Source of the DNA: Armigeres subalbatus
Lineage: Eukaryota; Arthropoda; Insecta; Diptera; Culicidae
Reading direction: 5' to 3'
Assembly: GCF_024139115.2 (NCBI RefSeq)
Contig: NC_085139.1
Coordinates: 16,153,284 to 16,217,283, forward strand
DNA: 64,000 nucleotides
A program made the position numbers and the translations under genes. The notes under the pieces were generated by a model that had not been told where the DNA came from, searched no databases, and saw only the letters and a program-made list of their open reading frames with translations. Below, one piece after another: positions 22,235 through 33,800 of the stretch; positions within the stretch are counted from its first letter, which is position 1, and the number at the start of each line of letters is the position of its first letter.

Positions 22235-22552
22235 CGATTTACATTCCATTTTATTAAATGGTAAAATTCATTTCTCGCGCTTAGTTTCATAGGGGCGTAA
22301 CTGTATTGATCGATTTCTCTCAATCGATTTTATATTTTGTTAATAACTCAATTGTTATTAACAAAATATAAAAAAAATGTTATGTTAAAAGCTACAACCG
22401 TGATTATTGATTCTGGTGCAAGATATAATCATCTTTTGTCACACCATGAAAAGAAAACATCGACGAGGAGAAATCGATCTATACAGTTACGCTCCTATGA
22501 AACTAAGCGCGAGAAATGAATTTTACCATTTAATAAAATGGAATGTAAATCG
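22235..22552. mobile_element. MITE-like inverted repeat, ~318 bp
   Basis: Arms of about 82 bp (22,235-22,318 and 22,471-22,552) carry GATTTACATTCCATTTTATT, AATGGTAAAATTCATTTCTC and GCGCTTAGTTTCATAGG in opposite orientation. The interior contains a perfect palindrome with 17-bp arms, TATATTTTGTTAATAAC against its complement, at 22,331-22,370. No coding capacity. Confidence 0.78.
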
Positions 22553-24290
22553 TATTTGTATTTGTACTAGGTATTTCAACGCTTCGCCGGATCCGTCAAA
22601 TTTATTCAATTTACTCAATTCGATAATTTTTAATATATTTTTTGTAGTTTGTTTCCCTGTGTTAAACGACTCAATTATTATTTTCACGGTGAATGCTGTA
22701 TAAAAATCCATATAAATAATCTTGATCTTCCTTGAATCAAAGAGAACTTCATACTCAGTTCATCTTCGATTCTCCTCGAAAACGGTTCAGCAGCGATATT
22801 TCCAGATCATAAAGCCGCATTAAACTATCCCATCATTGCTACCAGGGCACTGTTTGCGCAAACTTTGCTCGCCTATTTTGGAAAACGACTTTTGTAAAAC
22901 GGCTCCACCCGTGTTCAACTTGATCAATAATACTCGAGTAAGACAAACGATAAACTCCGCATTTGTTCCAACAGCGCAACATAAACAGAAACATTTTCCC
23001 CGTGGGCCAGCCCAGTGGAGTGTCTCGCGGTGTGAGTTCTGCTGAGGGAGCCGCAGCAGGGCCGGGCGGGGGCGAGATGATCCTCGCCTTGGCAAAGTTG
23101 TAAAATTTCTCGCTTGTCGGATTACCGGCGCAATCCCACATCAAAGCGGGGAAGACTATCAATTACCCAGAACCGAAGATAACTTTTACCTTTGGGTTTA
23201 TTGCGGAGGTATGAACAGAACTCAGGCAGCGATAAACCCTGGAGTATCAGTAGCAAGCCGCTAAAACTTAAGCCAGCCGAACCAATTTTCCACACCCCCC
23301 TGCGATCTTCTCCGCCGTGCCACCAGCAACGGAAAACTCAAAGTGCCACACTGCCGGCTGCGACACCCGGGCTCACAGAGTGAAGTGCCAAACTTTCCGC
23401 AAGAGCAATTATATTCAAATCAGTTTTAACTACGTGAATTTTAAGCATCGTAAAATATTTTCCATTTTGCGTCTCGTCGTTGATGGCTGACGTCGTCGCC
23501 ACTCGGTAGAAACTTTCCCGGCCCATACTGACGGAACGGCATCGCCTCATCCATCCAGGTGGTGTAGGGTTGCCCTAATAGCCCGGCTCCCGATGCCGGA
23601 GCTCGTGCCTGGCTGACTGAGACTCGCTCGGTTAGCGAGATGATTCATCTGGAATTAATAAGAGGACCCATCATCCGAACGGGTGGTCCTGCTTCTTTCA
23701 TTAGCAGGAAAGGGGGGAGCATGCTTTCCGAATTCTGCAACCCATGTTACGATGGGTTGTCGGAATTACGAGCCCGCCACTCCATCAGCGAGCGCCGCAA
23801 TCCTTCGGCAGCCGAACGGGGATGAGCGGAGGACTTTGCGGAGCCACGAACAAGAAAGCGAACGCCAATCATCAGCTTTTTCGCATTAGATGAAATTAGC
23901 ATATCGCATCAATTTGGACTTAAATTATTCATTCTCATTTTCGGCAGCCGAAGCTAATTTGAATTACTTTGTAGTCGATGCTGTAGCAGTGGAAGTAGTA
24001 GTAGTTGTAATAGTAGAAGTCGGTGTAGTTGAGTTGATTGGCGGCAGTCGTGTGGAAATTATTGGGGCGTTATCTGATGATGAGGGAGCTTGCTCCTCTT
24101 CATGTTCGTTCAATTTGAATATTCAAAGATCTGAATAACAGGGATTTGTACGAATCAAGTTGTCGAGTAATTAGGGCGCAAGCGACGTAATGTTCTGGAA
24201 GCAGAGTAAAATTGGTGTAATAACATCAATGGTAGATCGCAGCAAATAGAGTCGGTTTCCATTTTTGATACACTTACTACTATTTACTTA
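22553..24290. other. Unassigned DNA, GC-richer from 22.9 to 23.9 kb
   Basis: No credible gene. The 22.9-23.9 kb part has higher GC and several short frames in conflicting phases. From about 23,975 to 24,050 a GTAGTAGTTGTAATAGTAG-type triplet repeat gives valine-rich frames. It may be regulatory or intronic host DNA, but nothing proves it. Confidence 0.3.
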
Positions 24291-24425
24291 TTTAGCCATG
24301 CAGTACGATGCGCGGCTTTACAGCAAGATCATGCTGAAGGTGGCTGAGTTCAATTCCCGGTCCAGTCTAGGAATTTTCGGATTGGAAATTTTCTCAACTT
24401 CCCTAGGCAAAAATGTATCATCATC
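24291..24425 (+). mobile_element. Diverged Feilai-like SINE fragment
   Basis: TTTAGCCATGCAGTACGATG...GGCTGAGTTCAATTCCCGGT...AATTTTCGGATTGG follows the 14.8-kb SINE over the head and the first part of the body. Many substitutions and small deletions, and no triplet tail. It is an older insertion than the copies at 14.8 and 18.0 kb. Confidence 0.75.
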
Positions 24426-26149
24426 AATATTTGAATTGGCCTAATTATGAAATTCATAATTCAAATCAAGCCATCTTTAAATTAATTCAGTTATTAAAAA
24501 AAATGCGCTTTTATTCGAAGCAAACCAACTGTGTCTAGCAGGCTGTCCAGATCATATTATAATGGGTTTAGAGGCTACCGTAAACTTATGCGATGGAAGT
24601 ATCGCTGCAACTTGCCAACTGCTACAGACTAACAACTTTGTGATAGGCTGCATGCATAATTTCTTCGATGCTTCCATAACCGCGTACGTTTGAAGGCGGA
24701 ATTGAATCAGTACTGGCAGCAGTTCGTCTTGAATCACCGGTTCTACCATCAGTGTGTCAATCAGGGAGACTACAGAATCTGTGGCAAATGACGCGTAGAA
24801 ATCAACTCTGAGTTGCGTTCTAATACTGTCCGGTTTCAAGACTGCATGGTGTGGCAAATAAGTTGGTCAGTTATTCATTCGCATCAGCGAATACTCGTGT
24901 GTTATTTCTGTATAATGAGCATTCTTTTCTGGTTCTGCAGTCAGATGGCACACCAAGCCCAAACTCTTTTGACTTTCCTAAATGCTTCAGCATGAACTTT
25001 TTCTTTGACATGCCTTATAAGTTTTTGAAACTTGTTAAAGTATTCTTCTAATCATCTGTCAGCTAGTCAAAAATGTCTTCCTGCAACACTCCTCCCCGCC
25101 AACACTTTATCTGCTCGGAAAATACGCATTTTGCATCTTTACAATTCGTCCAAGGTCAAAGGTTAGTCACCAGCGAAAACTCTGCAAAAACGCTGTATGG
25201 AAACAATACTCCCTAGGTTCTATCCTATCCTATTTTTTACTTGTACTCAGCCCATAAAATTGTGAAAATATTTCAAAAGAAAAGCGGCTTTGTTATGCCT
25301 ACTGGCGCTTGAGCCTTCAAATAAATGTAGTAGCTTAGAAATAAGATTTGAGCTATTAAACTCTCGATTTACAATTAGATTTGTGTCCGTGTATAGCGTT
25401 ATCATCCTTCGCATTCGTTAGATATGTTTTCGATCCTCATGCTACTTGACCGTTATAAAATCAAAAACGTTACTTGGGACAGCTTGGCGGCGGACGGAAT
25501 AATTCAATTTGACAGTGGCCTGCGTGACCAAGACAGAAGCAATGGTGACGGTGCGGTCCCATTCCGGTACACGGATCAAAAGCCGCAACTCGGAGAATTT
25601 TCAACGAGAGCGCTAGGATTAAAGAAAACGGTGGCTCAGATGTCATAGAAACAACTCAACGAAGCCATAAAATTAATGTAACATATTACAAATATAATCA
25701 CCAATACATTTTCCTAGGCAGTGTGATGGGGTTTTGACCTGAGGTATTTTTCCTTCATTGCAAGATCCACGGATTCCCAGTTCCTCTATCTTCATCAGTT
25801 CCTATATCTATCGTAATCCATGCCCGACATTTTTACGAAGTGGGTGATTCCGCTCATGTTTGGCTTCTCACTTTCAAGTGGGAAGCTGAACTCTAACTCT
25901 GTGTTCTTTATCTCACTCATCGTGAAGACAAAAACGGCTTGATAGTAAAGACAATGCACTGTTGAACAACAGACAGTTACCGCGTGATTCGTAACGAACA
26001 AACAGCCAGACCTGTTCGCTGATTGAAATTTTATCGGCGGCGGCTTGATAGATCATCTTCAGCCAGCGGCGGCGGCCGCGGCATGGCAGCGTCATGCCGT
26101 TGACGATCAGAGGCGGCGCGGTGGCGCGGGTCAGCATGGTGAACTGATT
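24426..26149. other. Unassigned DNA with one MITE end
   Basis: A MITE-type terminus (AAAATCAAAAACGTTACTTGGG) sits at about 25,457-25,473. The remainder shows no gene or clear repeat. Confidence 0.3.
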
Positions 26150-26215
26150 TCATGGTTAGTTCTTCCAAGAATTCATCAAGAAGTTCCTCCAGAAGTTCCT
26201 TTGAAAGTACTTTGT
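26150..26215. repeat. Short GAAGTTCCTCC minisatellite relic
   Basis: A few copies of the AGAATTCATCAAGAAGTTCC / CTCCAGAAGTTCC pattern, the same theme as the arrays at 27.66 and 36.19 kb. Confidence 0.6.
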
Positions 26216-27655
26216 TAGATTCGTCCTTGTCAGAGGGCAAAGAGCAAGGATCGGACCGGCTAACAAACATAAAAACGCCTCAATTCATGAAAAGCTGTGT
26301 GCAAACATTTTACTTTCCTCGTTTGATCTACTCCTTTAACAGGGTTGTTTACTTTTTCCCCATCTCTTAACTTCTACCCTTCATGCCTGCTAACCGTCTA
26401 CGCTTCCTTCCTTCTTTTTTTCTTTCACACCATTCCCCCCTTTTTTCCCATCACGGGGCTACTCACGAGCACTGCTCTCTTCAAACCAAATCTTCCCTTT
26501 TACACGGCCAAGCGCTGCTTCGCGAACCCGCGGATCACTACCACCGGTTCTTGCTTCCGGACCGGTTCTTGCTTCCGGAAGTACTGGTTGGGGAGGGGGA
26601 GGCGGCCTGCCGACTAGTCCACACCTTAGATCGCTCCTACGACCGTGCCTTGGAGCACTTTCGACCGCACGTTGACTCAAACGAAGCCAAAACCAGAAAC
26701 AAGAGCCCTGTCGAACGACTTACGTCAGCATTTGTACAATAGGAAACTTTCTGTGTCTACTTACTCCTAGTGGAGGCTCTCTTGGTCGGAATTTCGACTC
26801 CGTTCGATTCTTCCGGTGAAATTTGGACACCTTGGAGCGTGAACAGCGCCCTCAGACTCAAGCCTTTTCTTTCCGGATTATCCGCTTCGCTGCCTGCGTT
26901 TCCTGCCTGTTTTCGAAGATCATAACTGATTAGATCAACGCATTTATGTTTTAGCGCTAAACTAACCTTGATTCGCTCACTTGGCTATGCGAAGCCTTGC
27001 TTCTTACGTTCGGTGCTGTTACCCCACCCGAGTTCGCTGCTTTTGCCTTTTTTGGCGCTACTTTTGCCTGCTTAGCTTATCCGATTGCACCGATCCGGAC
27101 GGTTACCCCTTTGCCTAGAAGATGGAAGCTGATGGGAGGATGTTCCTTGTTGAACGAATGAATAACTAACCTCAATTTATGTTGTTCCTTCATGCGCTTT
27201 CTTGCGGCAGCAAAGAGCTAACGCCTTTTCTACCGATCGTAGGGGGTCTTATTTCGAGGACAATCGATTTTAACGTTTATATAACGCACCGCTTCGTCTT
27301 TGCGAACACGTTGGCCTTCACTATGTTTTCGCACTGGCCACTAGCAACGGCAAGATAATCCAGGCCTTCACGGGGTGCTCCTTCGGTGCGGCGAGCGTGG
27401 CAGACGAACTCACTCTGTCTTCTTTGCTATTTTGTTGCAGCTGGCGGTCCAAGTGGGTGGCAAACGGAAACGACGTTTTTTCGCTGTGTTGGTTGTGACC
27501 GCCAAGATAATTCTGTTCTCTTGTTTTGTTTTCAAACCCAGTGACCCTTGCAGCACAATATTATGTGGTAAGTGTTCACTTTTACTTTAGGGTTTGTTTT
27601 TGTTTTAGTTTTAGTTTGCACACATAAAAAAAATCAATCAATAAACTTCAAAATA
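26216..27655. other. Unassigned GC-richer DNA
   Basis: This 1.4-kb stretch lacks the simple repeats seen elsewhere and has mixed, gene-like base composition, but no frame shows a known domain. On the minus strand GTTATATAAACG (about 27,275-27,286) resembles a TATA box, so it could be a promoter/5' region or an LTR. I saw no matching second copy in this window that would demonstrate an LTR. Confidence 0.3.
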
Positions 27656-27892
27656 CGAACGTAACAACTTCTAGGAATTCCTCCAGCAGTTCCTCCAGAA
27701 ATTCTTCCGGAAGTTCCTCCAGCATTATCTCGGGAAGTTCCTCCAGGAATTCCTCCGGAAGTTCCTCTAAGAATTCCACTGGAAGTTCCTCCTGGAATTC
27801 CTCGGGAAGTTCCTCCAAGTATTCCTCAGGAAGTTTCACCACGAATTTCTCGGAAAGTCCCTTCAGGAATTCCTCAGGAAGTTCCTCTAGGA
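27656..27892. repeat. GGAAGTTCCTCC minisatellite, left part
   Basis: About ten imperfect copies of a ~24-bp unit built from GGAAGTTCCTCC and AGGAATTCCTC. Each half is itself palindromic-like. The glutamate-rich minus-strand frame (LPEEFLEE repeats) is a translation artefact. The array stops abruptly at 27,892, where a different terminus begins, and the same array resumes at 36,186. Confidence 0.85.
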
Positions 27893-30800
27893 CAGCGGTT
27901 CAAAACCTTTTTCTTGAGAGGTACCCCTTCGAACTTATGCCTTTATTGAGGTACCCCCTATTTTATTTCGCTGTGAATGAAAATAAGCTGAACTCATAAT
28001 ATATATTCATATATATTATTCTTTACGTTAGACGCCACAGAACCTCCTATGGGTACAATAATCCGTTTGATAGTTGTGTAAGAATGTTTAATGATGTCAG
28101 TGCTGTTTTTTATTTTTATATGTCCAAGTCAATGTTTAAGAATAGGATAAGAAATTTAGCATAAGAATCAGTCTATGGAATTGATTTTTTTACATTTGAG
28201 ACGAAGTAATAAATAAATAATTAAATACAAATGGACCTAAAAACGAACGGGATCTCCAAAAATTTGTTTGCAATTTTTGTTATTCCGTGGAACTTTCGAA
28301 TTCAAATTTATGTTTATGCATCAAGCTTCCCACAAGACTTTGAGGACTTTTGGAGGATTCCGAGCCTCCTGGAAGTAGCACTCCGATTCTCTTGATAGGA
28401 AGCTTCCAAGTCTCTGGAAGGAGGCTTCCAAGCCTATTGAAAGTATTCCGAGCCTCTTGAAAGGAGGCTTCCGAGATACTTGAAAGTAGGTTTCTGGGAT
28501 TCTTGAAAGGAGGATTCCGAGCATGTTTAAAGGAGGCTTCCACATCTTGACAGGAGGCTTCCGATATTCTTGAAAGGAGGCTTCTGAGCCTCTTGAAAGC
28601 AGGCTGCTTCCGGAATTCTTGAAAGAAGGCTTCCAAGGACTCTTGAAATAAGACTCCCGAGATTCTTGAAATCAAACTCACGAAACTCTTAAAGGAGGCT
28701 CCTGAGGCTCGAAAAGCAGGCTTCCGAGCCTCTTGAAAAGAGGCTCCCAAGCCTCTTAAAAGGAGACTCCCAAGCCTCTTGAAAGGAGGCTCCCAAGCCT
28801 CTTGAAAGGAGGCTCCCAAGCCTCTTGAAAGGAGGCTTGAAGCCTCTTGAAAGGAGGCTTCCGAGGCCTCTTGAAAGGAGGCTTCCAGGAGCCTCTTGAA
28901 AGGAGGCTTCCAGGCCTCTTGAAAGGAGGCTTCTGAGCCCTCTTGAAAGGAGGCTTCTTGAGCCTCTTGAAAGGAGGCTTGAGCCTCTTGAAAGGAGGCT
29001 TGAGCCTCTTGAAAGGAGGCTTCTGAGCTCTTGAAAGGAGGCTTCCCAGGCCTCTTGAAAGGAGGCTTGAGCCTCTTGAAAGGAGGCTTCTGAGCCTCTT
29101 GAAAGGAGGCTGAGCCTCTTGAAAGGAGGCTTCTGAGCCTCTTGAAAGGAGGCTTCTGAGCCTCTTGAAAGGAGGCTGAGGCCTCTTGAAAGGAGGCTTC
29201 CAGGCCTCTTGAAAGGAGGCTTGAGCCTCTTGAAAGGAGGCTGAGCCTCTTGAAAGGAGGCTTCTGAGCCTCTTGAAAGGAGGCTCTGAGGCCTCTTGAA
29301 AGGAGGCTTCCTGAGCCTCTTGAAAGGAGGCTTCTGAGCCTCTTGAAAGGAGGCTTCTGAGCCTCTTGAAAGGAGGCTGAGCCTCTTGAAAGGAGGCTTC
29401 CGGGCCTCTTGAAAGGAGGCTCTGAGCCTCTTGAAAGGGAGGCTTGAGCCTCTTGAAAGGAGGCTTGAGGCCTCTTGAAAGGAGGCCTGAGCCTCTTGAA
29501 AGGAGGCTCTGAGCCTCTTGAAAGGAGGCTCTGAGCCTTCTTGAAAGGAGGCTCTGAGCCTCTTGAAAGGAGGCTCCCAGGCCTCTTGAAGGAGGCCTCT
29601 TGAAAGGAGGCCTCTTGAAGGAGGCTCCCAGGCCTCTTGAGGCTCCTCTTGAAAGGAGGCTCCCAGGCCTCTTGAAAGGAGGCCCCAAGCCTCTTGAAAG
29701 GAGGCCCCAAGCCTCTTGAAAGGAGGCTCCCAAGCCTCTTGAAAGGAGGCTCCAAGCCTCTTGAAAGGAGGCGCCTCCCAGAGCCCAAGGCCTCTTGAAA
29801 GGAGGCTCCCAAGCCTCTTGAAGGAGGCTCCCAAGCCTCTTGAAAGGAGGCTCCCAAGCCTCTTGAAAGGAGGCTCAAGCCTCTTGAAAGGAGGCTCCCA
29901 AGCCTCTTGAAAGGAGGCCCCAAGCCTCTTGGAAAGGAGGCTCCCAAGCCTCTCTTGAAAGGAGGCTCCCAAGCCTCTTGAAAGGAGGCTCCCAAGCCTC
30001 TTGAAAGGAGGCTCCCAAGCCTCTTGAAAGGAGGCTCCCAAGCCTCTTTGAAAGGAGGCTCCCAAGCCTCTTGAAAGGGGGCTCCCAAGCCTCTTGAAAG
30101 GAGGCTCCCAAGCCTCTTGAAAGGAGGCCCCAAGCCTCTTGAAAGGAGGCTCCCAAGCCTCTTGAAAGGAGGCTCCCAAGCCTCTTGAAAGGAGGCTCCC
30201 AAGCCTCTTGAAAGGAGGCGCCCAAGCCTCTTGAAAGGAGGCTCCCAAGCCTCTTGAAAGGAGGCTCCCAAGCCTCTTGAAAGGAGGCTCACAAGCCTTT
30301 TGAAAGGAGGCTCCCAAGCCTCTTGAAAGGAGGCCCAAAAGCCTCTTGAAAGGAGGCTCCCAAGCCTCTCGAAAGGAGGCTCCCAAGCCTCTAGAAAGGA
30401 GGTTCCCAAGCCTATTTGAAGGAGGCTCCCAAGCCTCTTGAAAGGAGGCTCCCAAGCCTCTTGAAAGGAGGCTCCCAAGCCTCTTGAAAGGAGGCTCCCA
30501 AGCCTCTTGAAAGGAGGCTCCCAAGCCTCTTGAAAGGAGGCTCCCAAGCCTCTTGAAAGGAGGCCCCCAAGCCTCTTGAAAGGAGGCTCCCAAGCCTCTT
30601 GAAAGGAGGCTCCCAAGCCTCTTGAAAGGAGGCTCCCAAGCCTCTTGAAAGGAGGCTCCCAAGCCTCTTGAAAGGAGGCTCCCAAGCCTCTTGAAAGGAG
30701 GCTCCCAAGCCTCTTGAAAGGAGGCTCCCAAGCCTCTTGAAAGGAGGCTCCCAAGCCTCTTGAAACGGCGCCCCCCGGCCTCTTGAAAGGAGGCCCCCAA

Positions 30801-33800
30801 GCCTCTTGAAAGGAGGCTCCCAAGCCTCTTGAAAGGAGGCTCCCAAGCCTCTTGAAAGGAGGCTCCCAGGCCTCTTGAAGGAGGCTCCCAAGCCTCTTGA
30901 AAGGAGGCTCCCAAGCCTCTTGAAAGGAGGCTCCCAAGCCTCTTGAAAGGAGGCTCCCAAGCCTCTTGAAAGGAGGCTCCCAAGCCTCTTGAAAGGAGGC
31001 TCCCAAGCCTCTTGAAGGGGGCCCCCAAGCCTCTTGAAGGGGGCTCCCAAGCCTCTTGAAAGGAGGCTCCCAAGCCTCTTGAAAGGAGGCTCCCAAGCCT
31101 CTTGAAAGGAGGCTCCCAAGCCTCTTGAAAGGAGGCTCCCAAGCCTCTTGAAAGGAGGCTCCCAAGCCTCTTGAAAGGAGGCTCCCAAGCCTCTTGAAAG
31201 GAGGCTCCCAAGCCTCTTGAAAGGAGGCTCCCAAGCCTCTTGAAAGGAGGCCCCCAAGCCTCTTGAAAAAAGGCATTCAAGCCTCTTGAAAGGAGGCGCC
31301 CAAGCCTCTTGAAAGGAGGCTCCCAAGCCTCTTGAAAGGAGGCTCCCAAGCCTCTTGAAAGGAGGCTCCCAAGCCTAAAGGAGGGTCCCAAGCCTCTTGA
31401 AAGGAGGGTCCCAAGCCTCTTGAAAGGAGGCTCCCAAGCCTCTTGAAAGGAGGCTCCCAAGCCTCTTGAAAGGAGGCTCCCAAGCCTCTTGAAAGGAGGC
31501 TCCCAAGCCTCTTGAAAGGAGGCTCCCAAGCCTCTTGAAAGGAGGCCTCCAAGCCTCTTGAAAGGAGGCTCCCAAGCCTCTTGAAAGGAGGCTCCCAAGC
31601 CTCTTGAAAGGAGGCTCCCAAGCCTCTTGAACGGAGGCTCCCAAGCCTCTTGAAAGGAGGCTCCCAAGCCTCTTGAAAGGAGGCTCCCAAGCCTCTTGAA
31701 AGGAGGCTCCCAAGCCTCTTGAAAGGAGGCTCCCAAGCCTCTTGAAAGAAGGCTCCCAAGCCTCTTGAAAGGAGGCTCCCAAGCCTCTTGAAAGGAGGCG
31801 CCCAAGCCACTTGAACGGAGGTCCCCAAGCCTCTTGAAAGGAGGCTCCCAAGCCTCTTGAAAGGAGGCTCCCAAGCCTCTTGAAAGGAGGCTCCCAAGCC
31901 TCTTGAAAGGAGGCTCCCAAGCCTCTTGAAAGGAGGCTCCCAAGCCTCTTGAAAGGAGGCTCCCAAGCCTCTTGAAAGGAGGCTCCAAGCCTCTTGAAGG
32001 AGGCTCCCAAGCCTCTTGAAAGGAGGCTCCCAAGCCTCTTGAAAGGAGGCTCCCAAGCCTCTTGAAAGGAGGCTCCCAAGCCTCTTGAAAGGAGGCTCCC
32101 AAGCCTCTTGAAAGGAGGCTACCAAGCCTCTTGGTAGGCTCCCAAGCCTCTTGAAAGGAGGCTACCAAGCCTCTTGGTCCCAAGCCTCTTAAAAGAAAAC
32201 TCCCAAGCCTCTTGAAAGGAGGCTCCCAAGCCTCTTGAAAGGAGGCTCCCAAGCCTCTTGAAAAGAGGCTCCCAAGCCTCTTGAAAGGAGGCTCCCAAGC
32301 CTCTTAGAAGGAGGCTCCCAAGCCTCTTGAAAGGAGGCTCCCCAAGCCTCTTGAAAGGAGGCTCCCAAGCCTCTTGAAAGGAGGCTCCAAGCCTCTTAAA
32401 AGGAGGCTCCCGAGCCTCTTAAAAGGAGGCTCCCGAGCCTCAGAAAAGGAGGCCCCAGAGCCTCTCTGAAAGGAGGCTCCCAAGCCTCTTGAAAGGAGGC
32501 TCCCAAGCCTCTTGAAAGGAGGCTCCCAAGCCTCTTGAAAGGAGGCCCAGGCCTCTTGAAGGAGGCTCCAAGCCTCTTGAAAGGAGGCTCTGAGCCTCTT
32601 GAAAGGAGGCTCGAGGCCTCTTGAAAGGAGGCCTGAGCCTCTGGAAAGGAAGCTCCAAAGCCTCTTGAAAGGAGGCCCCAAAGCCTCTTGAAAGGAGGCT
32701 CCCAAGCCTCTTGAAAGGAGGCTCCCAAGCCTCTTGAAAGGAGGCTCCCAAGCCTCTTGAAAGGAGGCTCCCAAGCCTCTTGAAAGGAGGCTCCAAGCCT
32801 TTTGAAAGGAGGCTCCCAAGCCTCTTGAAAGGAGGCTCCCAAGCCTCTTGAAGGGGGCCCCCCAGCCTTTTGAAAGGAGGCCCCCAAGCCTCTTGAAAGG
32901 AGGCCCCCAAGCCTCTTGAAAGGAGGCTCCCAAGCCTCTTGAAAGGAGGCTCCCAAGCCTCTTGAAAGGAGGCTCCCAAGCCTCTTGAAAGGAGGCTCCC
33001 AAGCCTCTTGAAAGGAGGCTCCCAAGCCTCTTGAAAGGAGGCTCCCAAGCCTCTTGAAAGGAGGCTCCCAAGCCTCTTGAAAGGAGGCTCCCAAGCCTCT
33101 TGAAAGGAGCCCCCCAGCCTCTTGAAAGGAGGCCCCCAGGCCTCTTGAAAGGAGGCCCCCAAGCCTCTTGAAAGGAGGCTCCCAAGCCTCTTGAAAGGAG
33201 GCTCCCAAGCCTCTTGAAAGGAGGCTCCCAAGCCTCTTGAAAGGAGGCTCCCAAGCCTCTTGAAAGGAGGCTCCCAAGCCTCTTGAAAGGAGGCTCCCAA
33301 GCCTCTTGAAAGGAGGCTCTCAAGCCTCTTGAAAGGAGGCTCCCAAGCCTCTTGAAAGAAGGCTCTCAAGCCTCTTGAAAGGAGGCTCTCAAGCCTCTTG
33401 AAAGGAGGCTACCAAGCCTCTTGAAAGGAGGCTCCCAAGCCTCTTGAAAGGAGGCTCCCAAGCCTCTTGAAAGGAGGCTCCCAAGCCTCTTGAAAGGAGG
33501 CTCCCAAGCCTCTTGAAAGGAGGCTCCCAAGCCTCTTGAAAGGAGGCTCCCAAGCCTCTTGAAAGGAGGCTCCCAAGCCTCTTGAAAGGAGGCTCCCAAG
33601 CCTCTTGAAAGGAGGCTCCCAAGCCTCTTCAAAGGACCCAAGCGTCTTGAAAGGAGGCTCCCAAGCGTCTTGAAAGGAGGCTCCCAAGCCTCTTGAAAGG
33701 AGGCTCCCAAGCCTCTTGAAAGGAGGCTCCCAAGCCTCTTGAAAGGAGGCTCCCAAGCCTCTTGAAAGGAGGCTCCCAAGCCTCTTGAAAGGAGGCTCCC

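Noticed and set aside
26400..27600. Possible LTR or promoter region (TATA-like GTTATATAAACG on the minus strand)
   Set aside because: No second LTR copy, primer-binding site or polyprotein was found; kept only as unassigned DNA.
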